A stretch of DNA of 64,000 nt from positions 29,934 through 93,933 of the forward strand of contig NC_003277.2 of NCBI RefSeq assembly GCF_000006945.2, in the 5' to 3' direction. Below are positions 16,150 to 24,206 of the stretch, piece after piece. The notes under the pieces were generated by a model. That model saw only the letters and a list, made by a program, of their open reading frames with translations, did no database searches and was not told the origin of the DNA. The translations under genes were made by a program, and so were the position numbers. Source of the DNA: Salmonella enterica subsp. enterica serovar Typhimurium str. LT2. Its GTDB lineage: Bacteria; Pseudomonadota; Gammaproteobacteria; Enterobacterales; Enterobacteriaceae. Numbering within the stretch: position 1 is the first letter of the stretch; each line of letters begins with the position of its first letter.

Positions 16150-17413
16150 TCGCTGCAGGAATATCTGCCCAACGTGTCGTATAAGCTGGCGAAAGTAGTT
16201 CCCTTTTCATCTGCCACTCGGGGGCAATCCCCCGACCGGCGAACCATATTTTCCCCTTGCCCGGATGGTTAATCCCATCCAGGACTTGCATCAGCTGCTC
16301 GCTCCGTTCCCGCGGCTGTACTTCATCAAACAAATTAAGCTGCGATACCCCGGTTGGCGTGAAATCGTTCAGCATACAGCCTGCCTTTGCGTAACGGTGA
16401 CCATCCACCCAGATCCTGTCCAGAGCTCTGACGGCAGCGGCAATGATGTCCCGTGTATCCTGCGTGGGGATGAGCAGTTTTTCACTGGCCAGATTACCGT
16501 AGTAGGGCTCAGTTACGGCGAACGGCGATGTTTTCACAAACACGGCAATATGCCTGCAGAACTGCCGTTCCCCACGCAGCTTTTCGGCGGCACGTTCAGC
16601 GTGCTGACAGACTGCCTGCCGCATCGCTTCATAAGTCGTGACTCGTTCTCCAAAGCTTCTGCTGCAGACTATCTGCTGTTTGGGGGGCGGTGCTTCCTCC
16701 AGGGAAATACAGCTTTCTCCATTGAGTTCCCGGACCGTTCTCTCCAGAACCACATTAAAGTTTTTCCTGATGAACGTTGGATTCGCGCGGGCCAGCTGCA
16801 GTGCTGTGGTGATCCCCATTGTGTTCAGCTTCTTTGAGATCCTGCGGCCCACACCCCAGATTTCCTCCACCGGTTGCAGTGACAGCAGTTTCTCCGTTCG
16901 TTTCTGATTGTGTAACGTCAGGGCAAGCACGCCTCCGAACTGTGACCATTCTTTCGATGCCCATTGCGCGCTTTTAGCCAGCGTTTTGGTCGGTCCCATT
17001 CCGACGCCGATGGTCAGCCCTGTGCCGGAACGAACGTGCTCACGCAGCTGTCGGCCGAAATCCTCGAAATCGATGCAACTGTCTATACCGCGAATATCCA
17101 GAAACATCTCGTCAATGGAGTACTGCTCAACGCGTGGCGCCAGCTCTTCCAGGTGAACCATGACCCTGTTCGACATTGATGCGTAGAGGGCGTAATTACT
17201 GGAGAACGCGATAACCGGCTCCGGAAATTTCGCCGACCTCAGTTGAAACCACGGCACCCCCATTTTTATGCCCAGTTTTTTTGCTTCAGCGCTGCGCGCG
17301 ATTACACAACCATCGTTGTTACTCAGGACCACCACAGACCTGTCACGCAAATCGGGGCGAAAGACCTTTTCGCAACTGGCATAGAACGAGTTGACGTCAG
17401 CCAAAGCGAACAT
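16139..17413 (-). CDS. samB: SamB, UmuC-like Y-family DNA polymerase
   Basis: The 424-residue protein is a full-length UmuC homologue. It carries FALADVNSFYASCEKVF at the N terminus (catalytic Asp7 region), SIDEMFLDI near residue 100 and C-terminal little-finger sequence. With processed SamA it would form a Pol V-like translesion polymerase used in SOS mutagenesis. The start shares one base with the samA stop, so the genes are translationally coupled. No lesion was noticed. Confidence 0.94.
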   Translation of the reverse strand: MFALADVNSFYASCEKVFRPDLRDRSVVVLSNNDGCVIARSAEAKKLGIKMGVPWFQLRSAKFPEPVIAFSSNYALYASMSNRVMVHLEELAPRVEQYSIDEMFLDIRGIDSCIDFEDFGRQLREHVRSGTGLTIGVGMGPTKTLAKSAQWASKEWSQFGGVLALTLHNQKRTEKLLSLQPVEEIWGVGRRISKKLNTMGITTALQLARANPTFIRKNFNVVLERTVRELNGESCISLEEAPPPKQQIVCSRSFGERVTTYEAMRQAVCQHAERAAEKLRGERQFCRHIAVFVKTSPFAVTEPYYGNLASEKLLIPTQDTRDIIAAAVRALDRIWVDGHRYAKAGCMLNDFTPTGVSQLNLFDEVQPRERSEQLMQVLDGINHPGKGKIWFAGRGIAPEWQMKRELLSPAYTTRWADIPAAKLT

Positions 17414-17835
17414 CAGTCTGTGCTCCGGGTTTTGTGTATAAAAGCCGTCACCACCCCGAAAATCTGCAGTTCTTCCGGATAAAGCGTGGGGTAGGCCGGA
17501 TTAATCGGCAGCAGGGCGATACGGGGCTTCAACTGCAGGCGCTTAACGGTGAACTCGCCATCTGTTTCCGCGATGACAATATCCCCCTGCATGGGTTTCT
17601 CAGCTTTGTCGACAACCATTAAATCGCCGGAATGCAGACCCATTTCTTTCATCGAATCCCCGATAGCCCTGACGAAGAATGTTGCAGCCGGACGCCGTAT
17701 ACAGTAGGCATTCAGATCCAGTTCCTCCTCTGTGTAATCGGCGGCCGGCGACGGAAACCCCGCCGGGCAACGTTCGGTGAACAGCGGGGCAGTGGACTGT
17801 ACCGGCTCCTGTTCGGGTGCTACAAGCAGTAACAT
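17413..17835 (-). CDS. samA: SamA, UmuD-like self-cleaving mutagenesis protein
   Basis: The 140-residue protein keeps the UmuD hallmarks: cleavage site Ala25-Gly26 (in CPAGFPSPA), catalytic Ser61 in GDSMKEMG and Lys98 in FTVKRL. RecA filaments stimulate autocleavage to the active form that partners SamB. It is the first gene of the samAB operon, directly downstream of a perfect LexA box. The N-terminal arm is slightly different from chromosomal UmuD, as expected for the plasmid-borne family. Confidence 0.94.
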   Translation of the reverse strand: MLLLVAPEQEPVQSTAPLFTERCPAGFPSPAADYTEEELDLNAYCIRRPAATFFVRAIGDSMKEMGLHSGDLMVVDKAEKPMQGDIVIAETDGEFTVKRLQLKPRIALLPINPAYPTLYPEELQIFGVVTAFIHKTRSTD

Positions 17836-17854
17836 GGCATACCTCTTAAAATGC

Positions 17855-17870
17855 CTGTTTTTATATACAG
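17855..17870 (-). promoter_or_regulatory. LexA (SOS) box of samAB
   Basis: CTGTTTTTATATACAG matches the consensus CTGT-N8-ACAG exactly, 20 bases upstream of the samA start. The operon should be repressed by LexA and induced by DNA damage. Confidence 0.9.
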
Positions 17871-18095
17871 CATTATTTAAGATATTTTCTGTCCTGCAAG
17901 TGAAATTTTACTGTTTCCCCTCAGATAACTGTTCTGCCTGGAAAAACAGATGTCAGGTTATCCACAGAATCAGTTAATAACCCTGTGGAGGAGCAACGCA
18001 GAACTGTTGGTATGTCATCTGTCCTCCTCTGGTGTTTCCCTTCAGCTCCTGTTGTCACCCCGGCCATTCCTGCACACCTGATGCTGACTGCCACC
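17871..18095. other. Boundary between samAB and the leading region
   Basis: No supported gene. The first part is AT-rich samA upstream sequence. After about 18000 the composition rises sharply in GC as the first foldable leading-region element begins. Confidence 0.45.
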
Positions 18096-18289
18096 CGCTG
18101 CCAGTGTGCCGCGTCCGGCCTGTCACGGGACGGGCGCTGGCGTCGTTGTGATTGTACTCCATACCCTCGCCAGTTTAAGGGCGCCCTTCAAGCCGCTTTC
18201 GCGGCATAAGCTCGCCGACGATGAGAATTGTCGGCTCGTTATTCCACGGTCGGCGTTGACCCGTTACCGGACGCGACGAACAGGCAGCG
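18096..18289. promoter_or_regulatory. Foldable leading-region element A (possible single-strand promoter)
   Basis: Outer stems CGCTGCC/GGCAGCG (18096/18283) and GCGTCCGG/CCGGACGC (18111/18267) enclose small hairpins such as GCCGCTTTCGCGGC and CCGAC...GTCGG. Element B at 19266-19488 shares the same stems and a nearly identical core. It lies 57 bases upstream of the first leading-region gene. F and ColIb-P9 are known to have structured single-strand promoters (Frpo/ssi) in this position; equivalence is inference. Confidence 0.6.
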
Positions 18290-18345
18290 TGCGGCAGGGA
18301 ACGGTATCGCGGTGATGCCTCCTGCCGGATGTTGAGGAAAATCTT

Positions 18346-18816
18346 ATGTTCAGAGTGACCTGTATCGACCTGGAAAATGGCGAGTTTGCGCTTTATATCA
18401 ACGGACATTATCTGTCCAGTGAAGACGGCAGCGGCGAGAAGCTGTACCTGGGGGATATTCTGGAACGTTTATCCCGTCTGCCTGGTGTGACCACGGAAAC
18501 CGTGGAGCGACCAGTACCAGACAGTGATGAGTGGAGCTGGAACGATGTGGCAGACAGTGTTTTTCCGGCCTGTATCACGCTGTCCCGCAATATGACAGTC
18601 GCTGCGTTTAAACAGCGTCTTTCCCGGTTTCCTGATGATGCGCTGTGCTGCGGTACGTTCTGGCTGGCCAGTGATTTTCTGGCGCTGGACAGTTCGCTCA
18701 CGGAAGACGATATCGATGCGGCGATGGAGCTGGCACAGCACTGCCATGATGCGAATGACGGGTTCAACTGGAGCCATCTGCAATGGGCAATCGATGAGGT
18801 GAAGCGCGGTGGATAA
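18346..18816 (+). CDS. Leading-region hypothetical protein, 156 residues
   Basis: The acidic soluble protein begins MFRVTCIDLENGEFALYING. I recognise it only as the kind of conserved hypothetical carried in F-like leading regions. It has no catalytic motif or export signal. GAGG precedes the start by eight bases. Its last codons overlap the GTG start of the next gene by eight bases, so the pair is probably cotranslated. It is the first gene downstream of foldable element A. Confidence 0.7.
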   Translation: MFRVTCIDLENGEFALYINGHYLSSEDGSGEKLYLGDILERLSRLPGVTTETVERPVPDSDEWSWNDVADSVFPACITLSRNMTVAAFKQRLSRFPDDALCCGTFWLASDFLALDSSLTEDDIDAAMELAQHCHDANDGFNWSHLQWAIDEVKRGG

Positions 18817-19165
18817 TAATTCAAACATTAATGATACCTGGCTTGTTGGCCTGAGTGTCGACGTCAATGGCACTGAAATGATGGTGCATTACCTGGTTTC
18901 CGCGACTGACCTGGAGCATGCCGAAGCGGGTGTTCTGCAAATGGGGCGCACCTGGTGGCCATCGTTGAAACGCGAGGATGACCGGCATCGGTGGGAATAT
19001 GAAACAGGCGTGGTCTGGTTTAACAGCATCATTCTGCTCGATGACGTGGAAAACAGTATCCTGCGTGGTCTGAAGTTCCTCGATGCGTGGACAGTGACCG
19101 GCTCAACGGATGCGCCGGTACTGCGCGATGAGTGGGGGAATGACTGGCGGGATATCACCCGCTGA
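18809..19165 (+). CDS. Leading-region hypothetical protein, 118 residues
   Basis: The GTG at 18809 follows GAGGTGAAG and overlaps the previous gene, consistent with translational coupling. The protein (MDNNSNINDTWLVGLSVDVN) is acidic and Trp-rich, with no membrane segment. I cannot assign a function. Foldable element B follows within about 100 bases. Confidence 0.7.
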   Translation: MDNNSNINDTWLVGLSVDVNGTEMMVHYLVSATDLEHAEAGVLQMGRTWWPSLKREDDRHRWEYETGVVWFNSIILLDDVENSILRGLKFLDAWTVTGSTDAPVLRDEWGNDWRDITR

Positions 19166-19265
19166 TAATCTGCCGGGCAGTACGTCTGCCTGGTACTTCC
19201 TGAATGAATAATGATGTCGCGCAGCTCCTCTTTTTTCGGCGCCAGCGCCGGCGGCGCGGGAGCAA

Positions 19266-19488
19266 CGCTGCCTGTGGTCAGTATCCCGCGTCCGGCCGGG
19301 CACGGGACGGGCGATTTTTCTGCTCCTGCCGGGCGCTGTCGCTATTATGCGCCCGGCACTCGCCTTCTGATGAACGCCCTTCAAGCCGCTTTCGCGGCAT
19401 AAACTCACCGACGGTGAGGACTGTCGGCTCGTTATTCCACGGTCGGCCTGACCCGTTACCGGACGCGGTGAACAGCCCACAGGCAGCG
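19266..19488. promoter_or_regulatory. Foldable leading-region element B (copy of element A)
   Basis: A perfect 12-base outer stem CGCTGCCTGTGG/CCACAGGCAGCG (19266/19477) and an inner stem GCGTCCGG/CCGGACGC (19288/19459) enclose a core almost identical to element A from about 19375 to 19460. The strand that enters the recipient is the minus strand here, so it would fold during transfer. It ends 58 bases upstream of the methyltransferase gene, the same spacing as for element A. Confidence 0.62.
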
Positions 19489-19546
19489 GGGAACGGGCGT
19501 CACAGGGACGCCCTCCCGGTGCCTCCTGTAACCGCGAGGAATCTCT

Positions 19547-20227
19547 ATGTCCCGTTTAATCCTGGGGAACTGTGTCGATATTATGTCCGGCTTTCCGGAG
19601 CGCGCCGTCGATTTCATTCTGACCGACCCGCCTTACCTTGTCGGATTCCGTGACCGTTCCGGCCGCAGTATTGCCGGTGACAGAACCGACGAGTGGCTGC
19701 AACCCGCCTGTAACCAGATGTACCGCGTACTCAAAAAAGATGCGCTGCTGGTCAGTTTCTACGGCTGGAACCGCGTGGACCGTTTCATGGCGGCCTGGAA
19801 AAGTGCCGGTTTCAGCGTGGTCGGACACCTGGTATTCACCAAAAACTACTCGTCAAAATCCGCGTATGTCGGCTACCGCCATGAATGCGCTTACGTGCTG
19901 GCGAAAGGCCGTCCGGCCCTGCCACAGAACCCGCTGCCGGATGTCCTCGGCTGGAAGTATTCCGGCAATCGCCACCACCCGACGGAAAAGCCCGTTACCA
20001 GCCTGCAACCGCTGATTGAGTCTTTCACACACACGAACGCCATTGTTCTCGACCCGTTTGCCGGCTCCGCCTCCACCTGCGTTGCCGCGTTACAGGCGGG
20101 GCGCAGATATATCGGTATCGAGCTGATGGAGCAGTACCACAAAGCCGGGATTGAGCGCCTGACAGCCGTACAGCGCGCCATGCAACGCCCGGCCGCCAAC
20201 GACGTCTTTTATCCGGAGGCCGCGTAA
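19547..20227 (+). CDS. N6-adenine / N4-cytosine DNA methyltransferase
   Basis: The 226-residue protein has the beta-class methyltransferase order. The catalytic motif IV TDPPYLVGF (about 25-33) comes first. The AdoMet-binding motif I region DPFAGSASTCVAALQAGRRYIGIEL (about 165-190) comes near the end. It is an orphan enzyme with no restriction partner nearby. Such enzymes are common in IncF leading regions and may protect the incoming plasmid from restriction (inference). The stop overlaps the next ATG. Confidence 0.85.
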   Translation: MSRLILGNCVDIMSGFPERAVDFILTDPPYLVGFRDRSGRSIAGDRTDEWLQPACNQMYRVLKKDALLVSFYGWNRVDRFMAAWKSAGFSVVGHLVFTKNYSSKSAYVGYRHECAYVLAKGRPALPQNPLPDVLGWKYSGNRHHPTEKPVTSLQPLIESFTHTNAIVLDPFAGSASTCVAALQAGRRYIGIELMEQYHKAGIERLTAVQRAMQRPAANDVFYPEAA

Positions 20228-20448
20228 TGAACTATTCCGGACACGAAAAACTCCGCGCAGAAGTGGCGGCGCTGGCCAACAGCATGTGCGACCTGCGCGC
20301 CACCCTGAAAGTGCTGGAAGAGCGTTATCACTGGCAGCGTCACGGACTTACTGAACGACTGGCCGGGCAGAGTCTGCGGCGTATCAACACCCTGCTGGAT
20401 GAAGCGTACAACGAAAGCCTGATGCTCAATGAGTGTTTTAAAGACTGA
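20227..20448 (+). CDS. Small leading-region hypothetical protein, 73 residues
   Basis: The start codon overlaps the methyltransferase stop (TAATG), so translation is coupled. The protein is mostly helical and charged (MNYSGHEKLRAEVAALANSM...) and could form a short coiled coil. No function can be assigned. A GC-rich hairpin, GGGCGGC-GGT-GCCGCCC, follows before the next gene. Confidence 0.7.
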   Translation: MNYSGHEKLRAEVAALANSMCDLRATLKVLEERYHWQRHGLTERLAGQSLRRINTLLDEAYNESLMLNECFKD

Positions 20449-20503
20449 CAGATGACGAGACCACGGGCGGCGGTGCCGCCCCACTGAACCAACGGAGAAA
20501 ATC

Positions 20504-20917
20504 ATGATGTATGGCACACGTAAAGAACTGAACTCAAAGCTGAAACGCATGTTTGGCAACGACGAGCGTTTTGCCCTGCTGATCTGGACGAAGCAGGACG
20601 TTATGTCACTGACTCAGGCGATGACCGAAGTGGAGGCCGATGCGATTTTGCGTGAGATTGGCCGAAAAGGTATGGGCGAACATACCGGAGACGGTATTTC
20701 AGACAGCACGGTACAGGCGCTGTACGCCGGATTACGGACTGAAATCCCGACCGTCAGTGTTCCCGCCGACCTGCTGGCAAGGGTGACGAATATCGCCGGG
20801 CGGGCGCTGGATACGGAGGACGCTCAGGCCTGGCCTCTTGTATGTCAGGAGTACCCCGGCGTTGCCGACGCTCAGGTCGATATTGCGCGGCTCAGGCAAC
20901 TGGCGCTGGCGGCGTAA
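20504..20917 (+). CDS. DUF1380 family protein (first copy)
   Basis: The 137-residue protein (MMYGTRKELNSKLKRMFGNDERF...) belongs to the conserved plasmid family I know as DUF1380. A second member lies at 22750-23184 and shares the MYGT start, the ALLIW-type strand and the QALYAGLR-like helix. GGAGA lies before the paired ATGs. Function is unknown; members are usual in F-like leading regions near antirestriction genes. Confidence 0.75.
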   Translation: MMYGTRKELNSKLKRMFGNDERFALLIWTKQDVMSLTQAMTEVEADAILREIGRKGMGEHTGDGISDSTVQALYAGLRTEIPTVSVPADLLARVTNIAGRALDTEDAQAWPLVCQEYPGVADAQVDIARLRQLALAA

Positions 20918-20988
20918 CGTACCACCCCGTACCGGGTGACGGGCGGGGTATCAATCACAACTGTATGAACACGAAGAGGAACAACACA

Positions 20989-21753
20989 ATGAGAAACACG
21001 CTCAGTACGCTGATAGTGCGCCACGGAGATAATCTGTTACGCCGGTCCGGCTGGCCCGAAACCGTCGGCGTGACGCAGGTGGCCCCCGGTGTGGTGCCCG
21101 GCTGGCTGGCCGTCTGCGGTGTGCTCAGTGCTGCCGAAATCTTGGCACTGACGACGCATCTTTGTCAGCCCCTTAATTATGGACGGGCGCAACTGCTGAC
21201 GGCCAGTGCGCAGCGGCTGGCGGGGACGCCAGTCCGGTTACATCTGTACCCGGTACAGGCATATCCGCACCCTGCCACGGTACGCGAATGCACTGAAATT
21301 CGCCTTCCGTATGCTCAGGAGTGGCTGACCACGGACGAATATGCCGACCTGCTGGCGTTCCTGAAAGCGTCCGCTGACCGGGTATGTGAAATTGTCCGCC
21401 AGGATACGAAGCGCATCGCGGCGGCGCTGGCACCGTCCGGCGAGTCCCGCCTGATGGAAAAACGCATCGGGAACTGGCGGTTACTGGCCGATGAATACGA
21501 CCATGATAACTGGCTTGACGAAGAGGACGAGGACGGACTGGATAAGGTGCTGGACGCGGTACTGGTACGTAACGCCCGTTTCTGCCCGGTGCTGCTGACG
21601 CTGGTTAATGAGCCGGAGGAAGAAATCGAAGCCGCCGGCGTGATAACCGACTGTTTGCGCTTCCCGGGGGAACCGAACCGCCGCTGGCTTGACCGCCGCG
21701 TGCTCCGGGATGTGGTGAACGAAGCCCGGAGTTTCACAGGCAACATCCGTTAA
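20989..21753 (+). CDS. Leading-region hypothetical protein, 254 residues
   Basis: I chose the ATG at 20989 because GAAGAGGA stands just upstream; the frame is open 49 codons further back into the previous gene, but that part does not look like protein of this family. The product begins MRNTLSTLIVRHGDNLLRRS and has an acidic patch DHDNWLDEEDEDGLDKVLDA. No known domain was recognised. A strong terminator follows at 21801. Confidence 0.68.
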   Translation: MRNTLSTLIVRHGDNLLRRSGWPETVGVTQVAPGVVPGWLAVCGVLSAAEILALTTHLCQPLNYGRAQLLTASAQRLAGTPVRLHLYPVQAYPHPATVRECTEIRLPYAQEWLTTDEYADLLAFLKASADRVCEIVRQDTKRIAAALAPSGESRLMEKRIGNWRLLADEYDHDNWLDEEDEDGLDKVLDAVLVRNARFCPVLLTLVNEPEEEIEAAGVITDCLRFPGEPNRRWLDRRVLRDVVNEARSFTGNIR

Positions 21754-21800
21754 ATAAGCTGTGTGCGGTGAACGATAAGCTGTAAACGGTAACGAGAAAG

Positions 21801-21833
21801 AAAAGAGAAGGGGAGGTCTCCTTCTCTTTTTTC
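21801..21833 (+). terminator. Rho-independent terminator
   Basis: An 11-base stem AAAAGAGAAGG/CCTTCTCTTTT with a short GAGGTCT-type loop is followed by TTC. It would close the transcript that includes the 254-residue gene. Confidence 0.8.
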
Positions 21834-21979
21834 AGTTTTTCAGCCGGCGACTGCGACGATGCCGGGGACGACAGGCAAAACAGGCAAAAGGATGTCGCCT
21901 TTTCGGCTCCGCATTCACCCGGCTCAGGCCTGCCGGCCGTCGCCTTGTGGTTTTCCACTCTGACAGTCCTGTGTCGTGT

Positions 21980-22219
21980 GCGGGCTGTGCCGTGCATCCA
22001 TCGTAGTCGGGCTGTCGTGGATACAAGGGTAAAGTGCACGCGGCGGTCACCCGGTCCTTCCTTCACGTCAGCCGCGATCTTCCGGTCGTTCGACCGTTCA
22101 GGTTTCACGGTCTCACCCTTCAGCTCCCGTCTTCCGTGCGCGTCAGGCTGCGGCTTCCCTTGCGCCCTTGCATCCACGATTGATCGCCCGACTGGTATGG
22201 ATGCACGGCACCGCCCGGT
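21980..22219. promoter_or_regulatory. Foldable leading-region element C with long inverted arms
   Basis: About 50-base arms (21980-22029 and 22165-22219) are near-perfect inverted copies, for example CGGGCTGTGCCGTGCATCCA against TGGATGCACGGCACCGCCCG. Matching AGTCGGGC and CGTGGATACAAGGG blocks lie further in. The loop holds more hairpins. It ends about 30 bases before the antirestriction gene and could act as a single-strand promoter during transfer (inference). Confidence 0.6.
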
Positions 22220-22248
22220 GTCGCGGAATATGTGATTACGGAGGTTTT

Positions 22249-22683
22249 ATGCAGTATTCAAATCAGCAACGTGCGCGTGTTATTAACGTTGAAGAATCCG
22301 ACCGCCTGTCTTTCCTGCCGTACATGTTCGGCAACGATTTTATGCTGGCTGAATTACAGTTATATGCCCTGGCGAAAAAATGGATGCCTGAATACAACGG
22401 TGGTTTCTGGCATTTTATCCGTCTGCCGGAAGGCGGCGGATACATGATGCCCGACTGCGATCGGGTACACATGATCAACGGTGAAAACTGGTTTGATCGT
22501 ACCGTCAGCGCCGACGCTGCCGGAATTATTCTGACTTCGCTCGCCATTAACCGCCGTTGCTGGACGCATCACGACTGCGGCAACGCTGCGCTCACTCGCC
22601 TGTATATGCTGCGTGATACCCAGCTCTGGAATCACATTACGTTTCACCCTGAATGCAACGCTATTTACGCCGCGCTCGACTGA
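22249..22683 (+). CDS. klcA: ArdB/KlcA-type antirestriction protein
   Basis: The 144-residue protein (MQYSNQQRARVINVEESDRL...) carries the ArdB/KlcA signature region, with FLPYMFG, YNGGFWHFIRLPEGGGYMMP and SADAAGIILTSLA. Such proteins block type I restriction in the recipient and are typical leading-region genes. I use the ATG at 22249 after GGAGGTTTT; the frame is open upstream into element C. A GC hairpin follows the stop. Confidence 0.88.
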   Translation: MQYSNQQRARVINVEESDRLSFLPYMFGNDFMLAELQLYALAKKWMPEYNGGFWHFIRLPEGGGYMMPDCDRVHMINGENWFDRTVSADAAGIILTSLAINRRCWTHHDCGNAALTRLYMLRDTQLWNHITFHPECNAIYAALD

Positions 22684-22749
22684 TTAACCGACGGGGCGGC
22701 GATGCCGCCCCGCTGTAACTGTCATTCATTGATTTAAGAGGAGTCTGTT

Positions 22750-23184
22750 ATGTACGGAACCGTCAGCACCATCTGCTGCGACTTACTGAAAGTGTATGAG
22801 AATCACGAAAAAATCGCTGTCATCATCTGGTGTGAAGGCGATGTGCGGGAAATGGGGGCGGAGTTTAATCCGACCGCTGATGACATACAGGCCGTACTGC
22901 GCGCCATTGGCGAGTCGGACAGTGATGCGCTCTGGCGTGATGGTATTGGCCAGAATTTTGTTGAGGGTGTATTACGCGAGTTAGTCGCACTGCGCCCACC
23001 GCGCCAGATTGCTGTACCTGAAGATGTGCTGCGCACGCTTTTACCCCTGATGGAAGCCGGAATGAACCTTCCTCGTTACCAGACGCAGGACAGGGCTGCT
23101 GAAGAAGAAACCGCGCTGGATACGTTGCGATACCTGCTTTCCACAAATATCCCGGCGCATAACCTGACCGAAGGAAACTACTGA
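22750..23184 (+). CDS. DUF1380 family protein (second copy)
   Basis: The 144-residue protein begins MYGTVSTICCDLLKVYENHE and aligns by eye with the first DUF1380 protein (20504-20917), with MYGT, IIWCEGDV against LIWTKQDV, and a shared helix before the variable end. AAGAGGAG stands before the start. A hairpin GGGGCGGC-GATG-CCGCCCC like that before the first copy precedes it, so gene and leader may have duplicated together. Function unknown. Confidence 0.75.
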   Translation: MYGTVSTICCDLLKVYENHEKIAVIIWCEGDVREMGAEFNPTADDIQAVLRAIGESDSDALWRDGIGQNFVEGVLRELVALRPPRQIAVPEDVLRTLLPLMEAGMNLPRYQTQDRAAEEETALDTLRYLLSTNIPAHNLTEGNY

Positions 23185-23419
23185 CAGATATTAGTGCGCC
23201 GTGTACACCGGTGGTCACTTCCTCTTACAGGGCGGAAAAAGCAGTCAGGCATGATGGCAGGCGGGGAGGGCGCCTGTCAGCCCGCGCGAAAAAACCTGCA
23301 GGCTGGCGCCTGCGGGGGGAAGGACAGGGGCCGCGCTTCGCGCCGCTCCCTGCCCTTTTCCCCCTCTGCCTCTGATGGCGTACACTTACAGCCGGTTTCC
23401 ATTTCTGTCGGAGGATGTG

Positions 23420-23743
23420 ATGTCCGGACTGAATCTGGCGGCAACAACTAAAGAAGAGCAGGATAAAGTGGCCATTGACCTGGTTGCTTCAGGCGTGGTC
23501 TATAAAGAAAGGCTGGCGATGCCGGTGGTCGCTGAGCTTGTCGTCAGAGAACAGCCTGAGCATTTGAGAGAGTATTTCCGGGCGCGGCTGGAGTATTTGC
23601 GCAACTCCCGGACAAGAATGCCCCGGAATATGCCAGAAAAGAGGATGAGGTTAAAAAATAGCGCCATTCCTGATGCATTCTGCCTGTCGCTGGCCGGATT
23701 TTACGCATGCCGGGTGATGTTTTTTTCTGGCCGGGGTGTGTGA
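23420..23743 (+). CDS. Leading-region hypothetical protein with probable 3' frameshift
   Basis: From the ATG at 23420 (after GGAGGATGTG) the protein reads MSGLNLAATTKEEQDKVAID and continues as a familiar conserved F-plasmid hypothetical up to about residue 67 (REYFRARLEYLRN). The remaining 40 residues look foreign. Shifting frame near 23600 gives LPDKNAPEYARKEDEVKK and a stop at 23661, a more natural end. The annotated C terminus is therefore probably a frameshift product. Function is unknown. Confidence 0.6.
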   Translation: MSGLNLAATTKEEQDKVAIDLVASGVVYKERLAMPVVAELVVREQPEHLREYFRARLEYLRNSRTRMPRNMPEKRMRLKNSAIPDAFCLSLAGFYACRVMFFSGRGV

Positions 23744-23772
23744 TTTTCTTCCTGCCGGTGATAATACGCTGC

Positions 23773-23832
23773 CTGTTCCTGTTCCTGTTCCTGTTCCTGT
23801 TCCTGTTCCTGTTCCTGTTCCTGTTCCTGTTC
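23773..23832. repeat. Ten tandem CTGTTC hexamers
   Basis: Exactly ten CTGTTC units occur in a row. Because the unit is six bases, any reading frame gives a two-residue repeat (for example Glu-Gln on the minus strand), so long open frames across it are not evidence of a gene. Copy number is likely to vary between isolates. Confidence 0.95.
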
Positions 23833-23974
23833 ATTCTGCTGCTGATATTCCCTGACAGATTTCGCTGACGCCGGGCGACTTCCCTGACGGGAACCGGGAC
23901 TGTCATGCTGCGCACCGAGCCAGCTGCGCTGTCTCTGCCCGGCCCCTTCGGGGCAGCGGGTTTCCATCCCACTG

Positions 23975-24206
23975 TCGCAACGTCAACGGCAGGCTTGCTG
24001 CGACCGTTCCGGTCACGCCGCCCCTGGCGCGCCGTTTCCTGCGCTTTTCGCACCCCGGCGGTAAGGCTGCCGGGCTGTAAGGCGCAACGCCGTTTCGCGT
24101 GCCGCGTCCCGACGTTGCGGCGGGTTCCTGCTCATCTCCGCTTCTGGTGCCGTTACCCGTTTAAGTCCCTGTCGCCGGGGGCTGATACAGCCACAACCCG
24201 CCGCAC
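23975..24206. promoter_or_regulatory. Foldable leading-region element D upstream of ssb
   Basis: Long-range stems TCGCAACGTC/GACGTTGCG (about 23977/24109) and TGCGGCGGGTT/AACCCGCCGCA (24116/24196) lie in a GC-rich stretch with no supported gene. A further hairpin TTTTTGCCG/CGGCAAAAA sits at about 24240-24265. ssb starts about 255 bases downstream. A role as a single-strand promoter for early ssb expression is possible by analogy with F. Confidence 0.45.

Noticed and set aside
23544..24053. Minus-strand frames across the CTGTTC tract (Arg-Asn or Glu-Gln repeats)
   Set aside because: The six-base repeat keeps several frames open by itself; flanking parts lack protein-like character.
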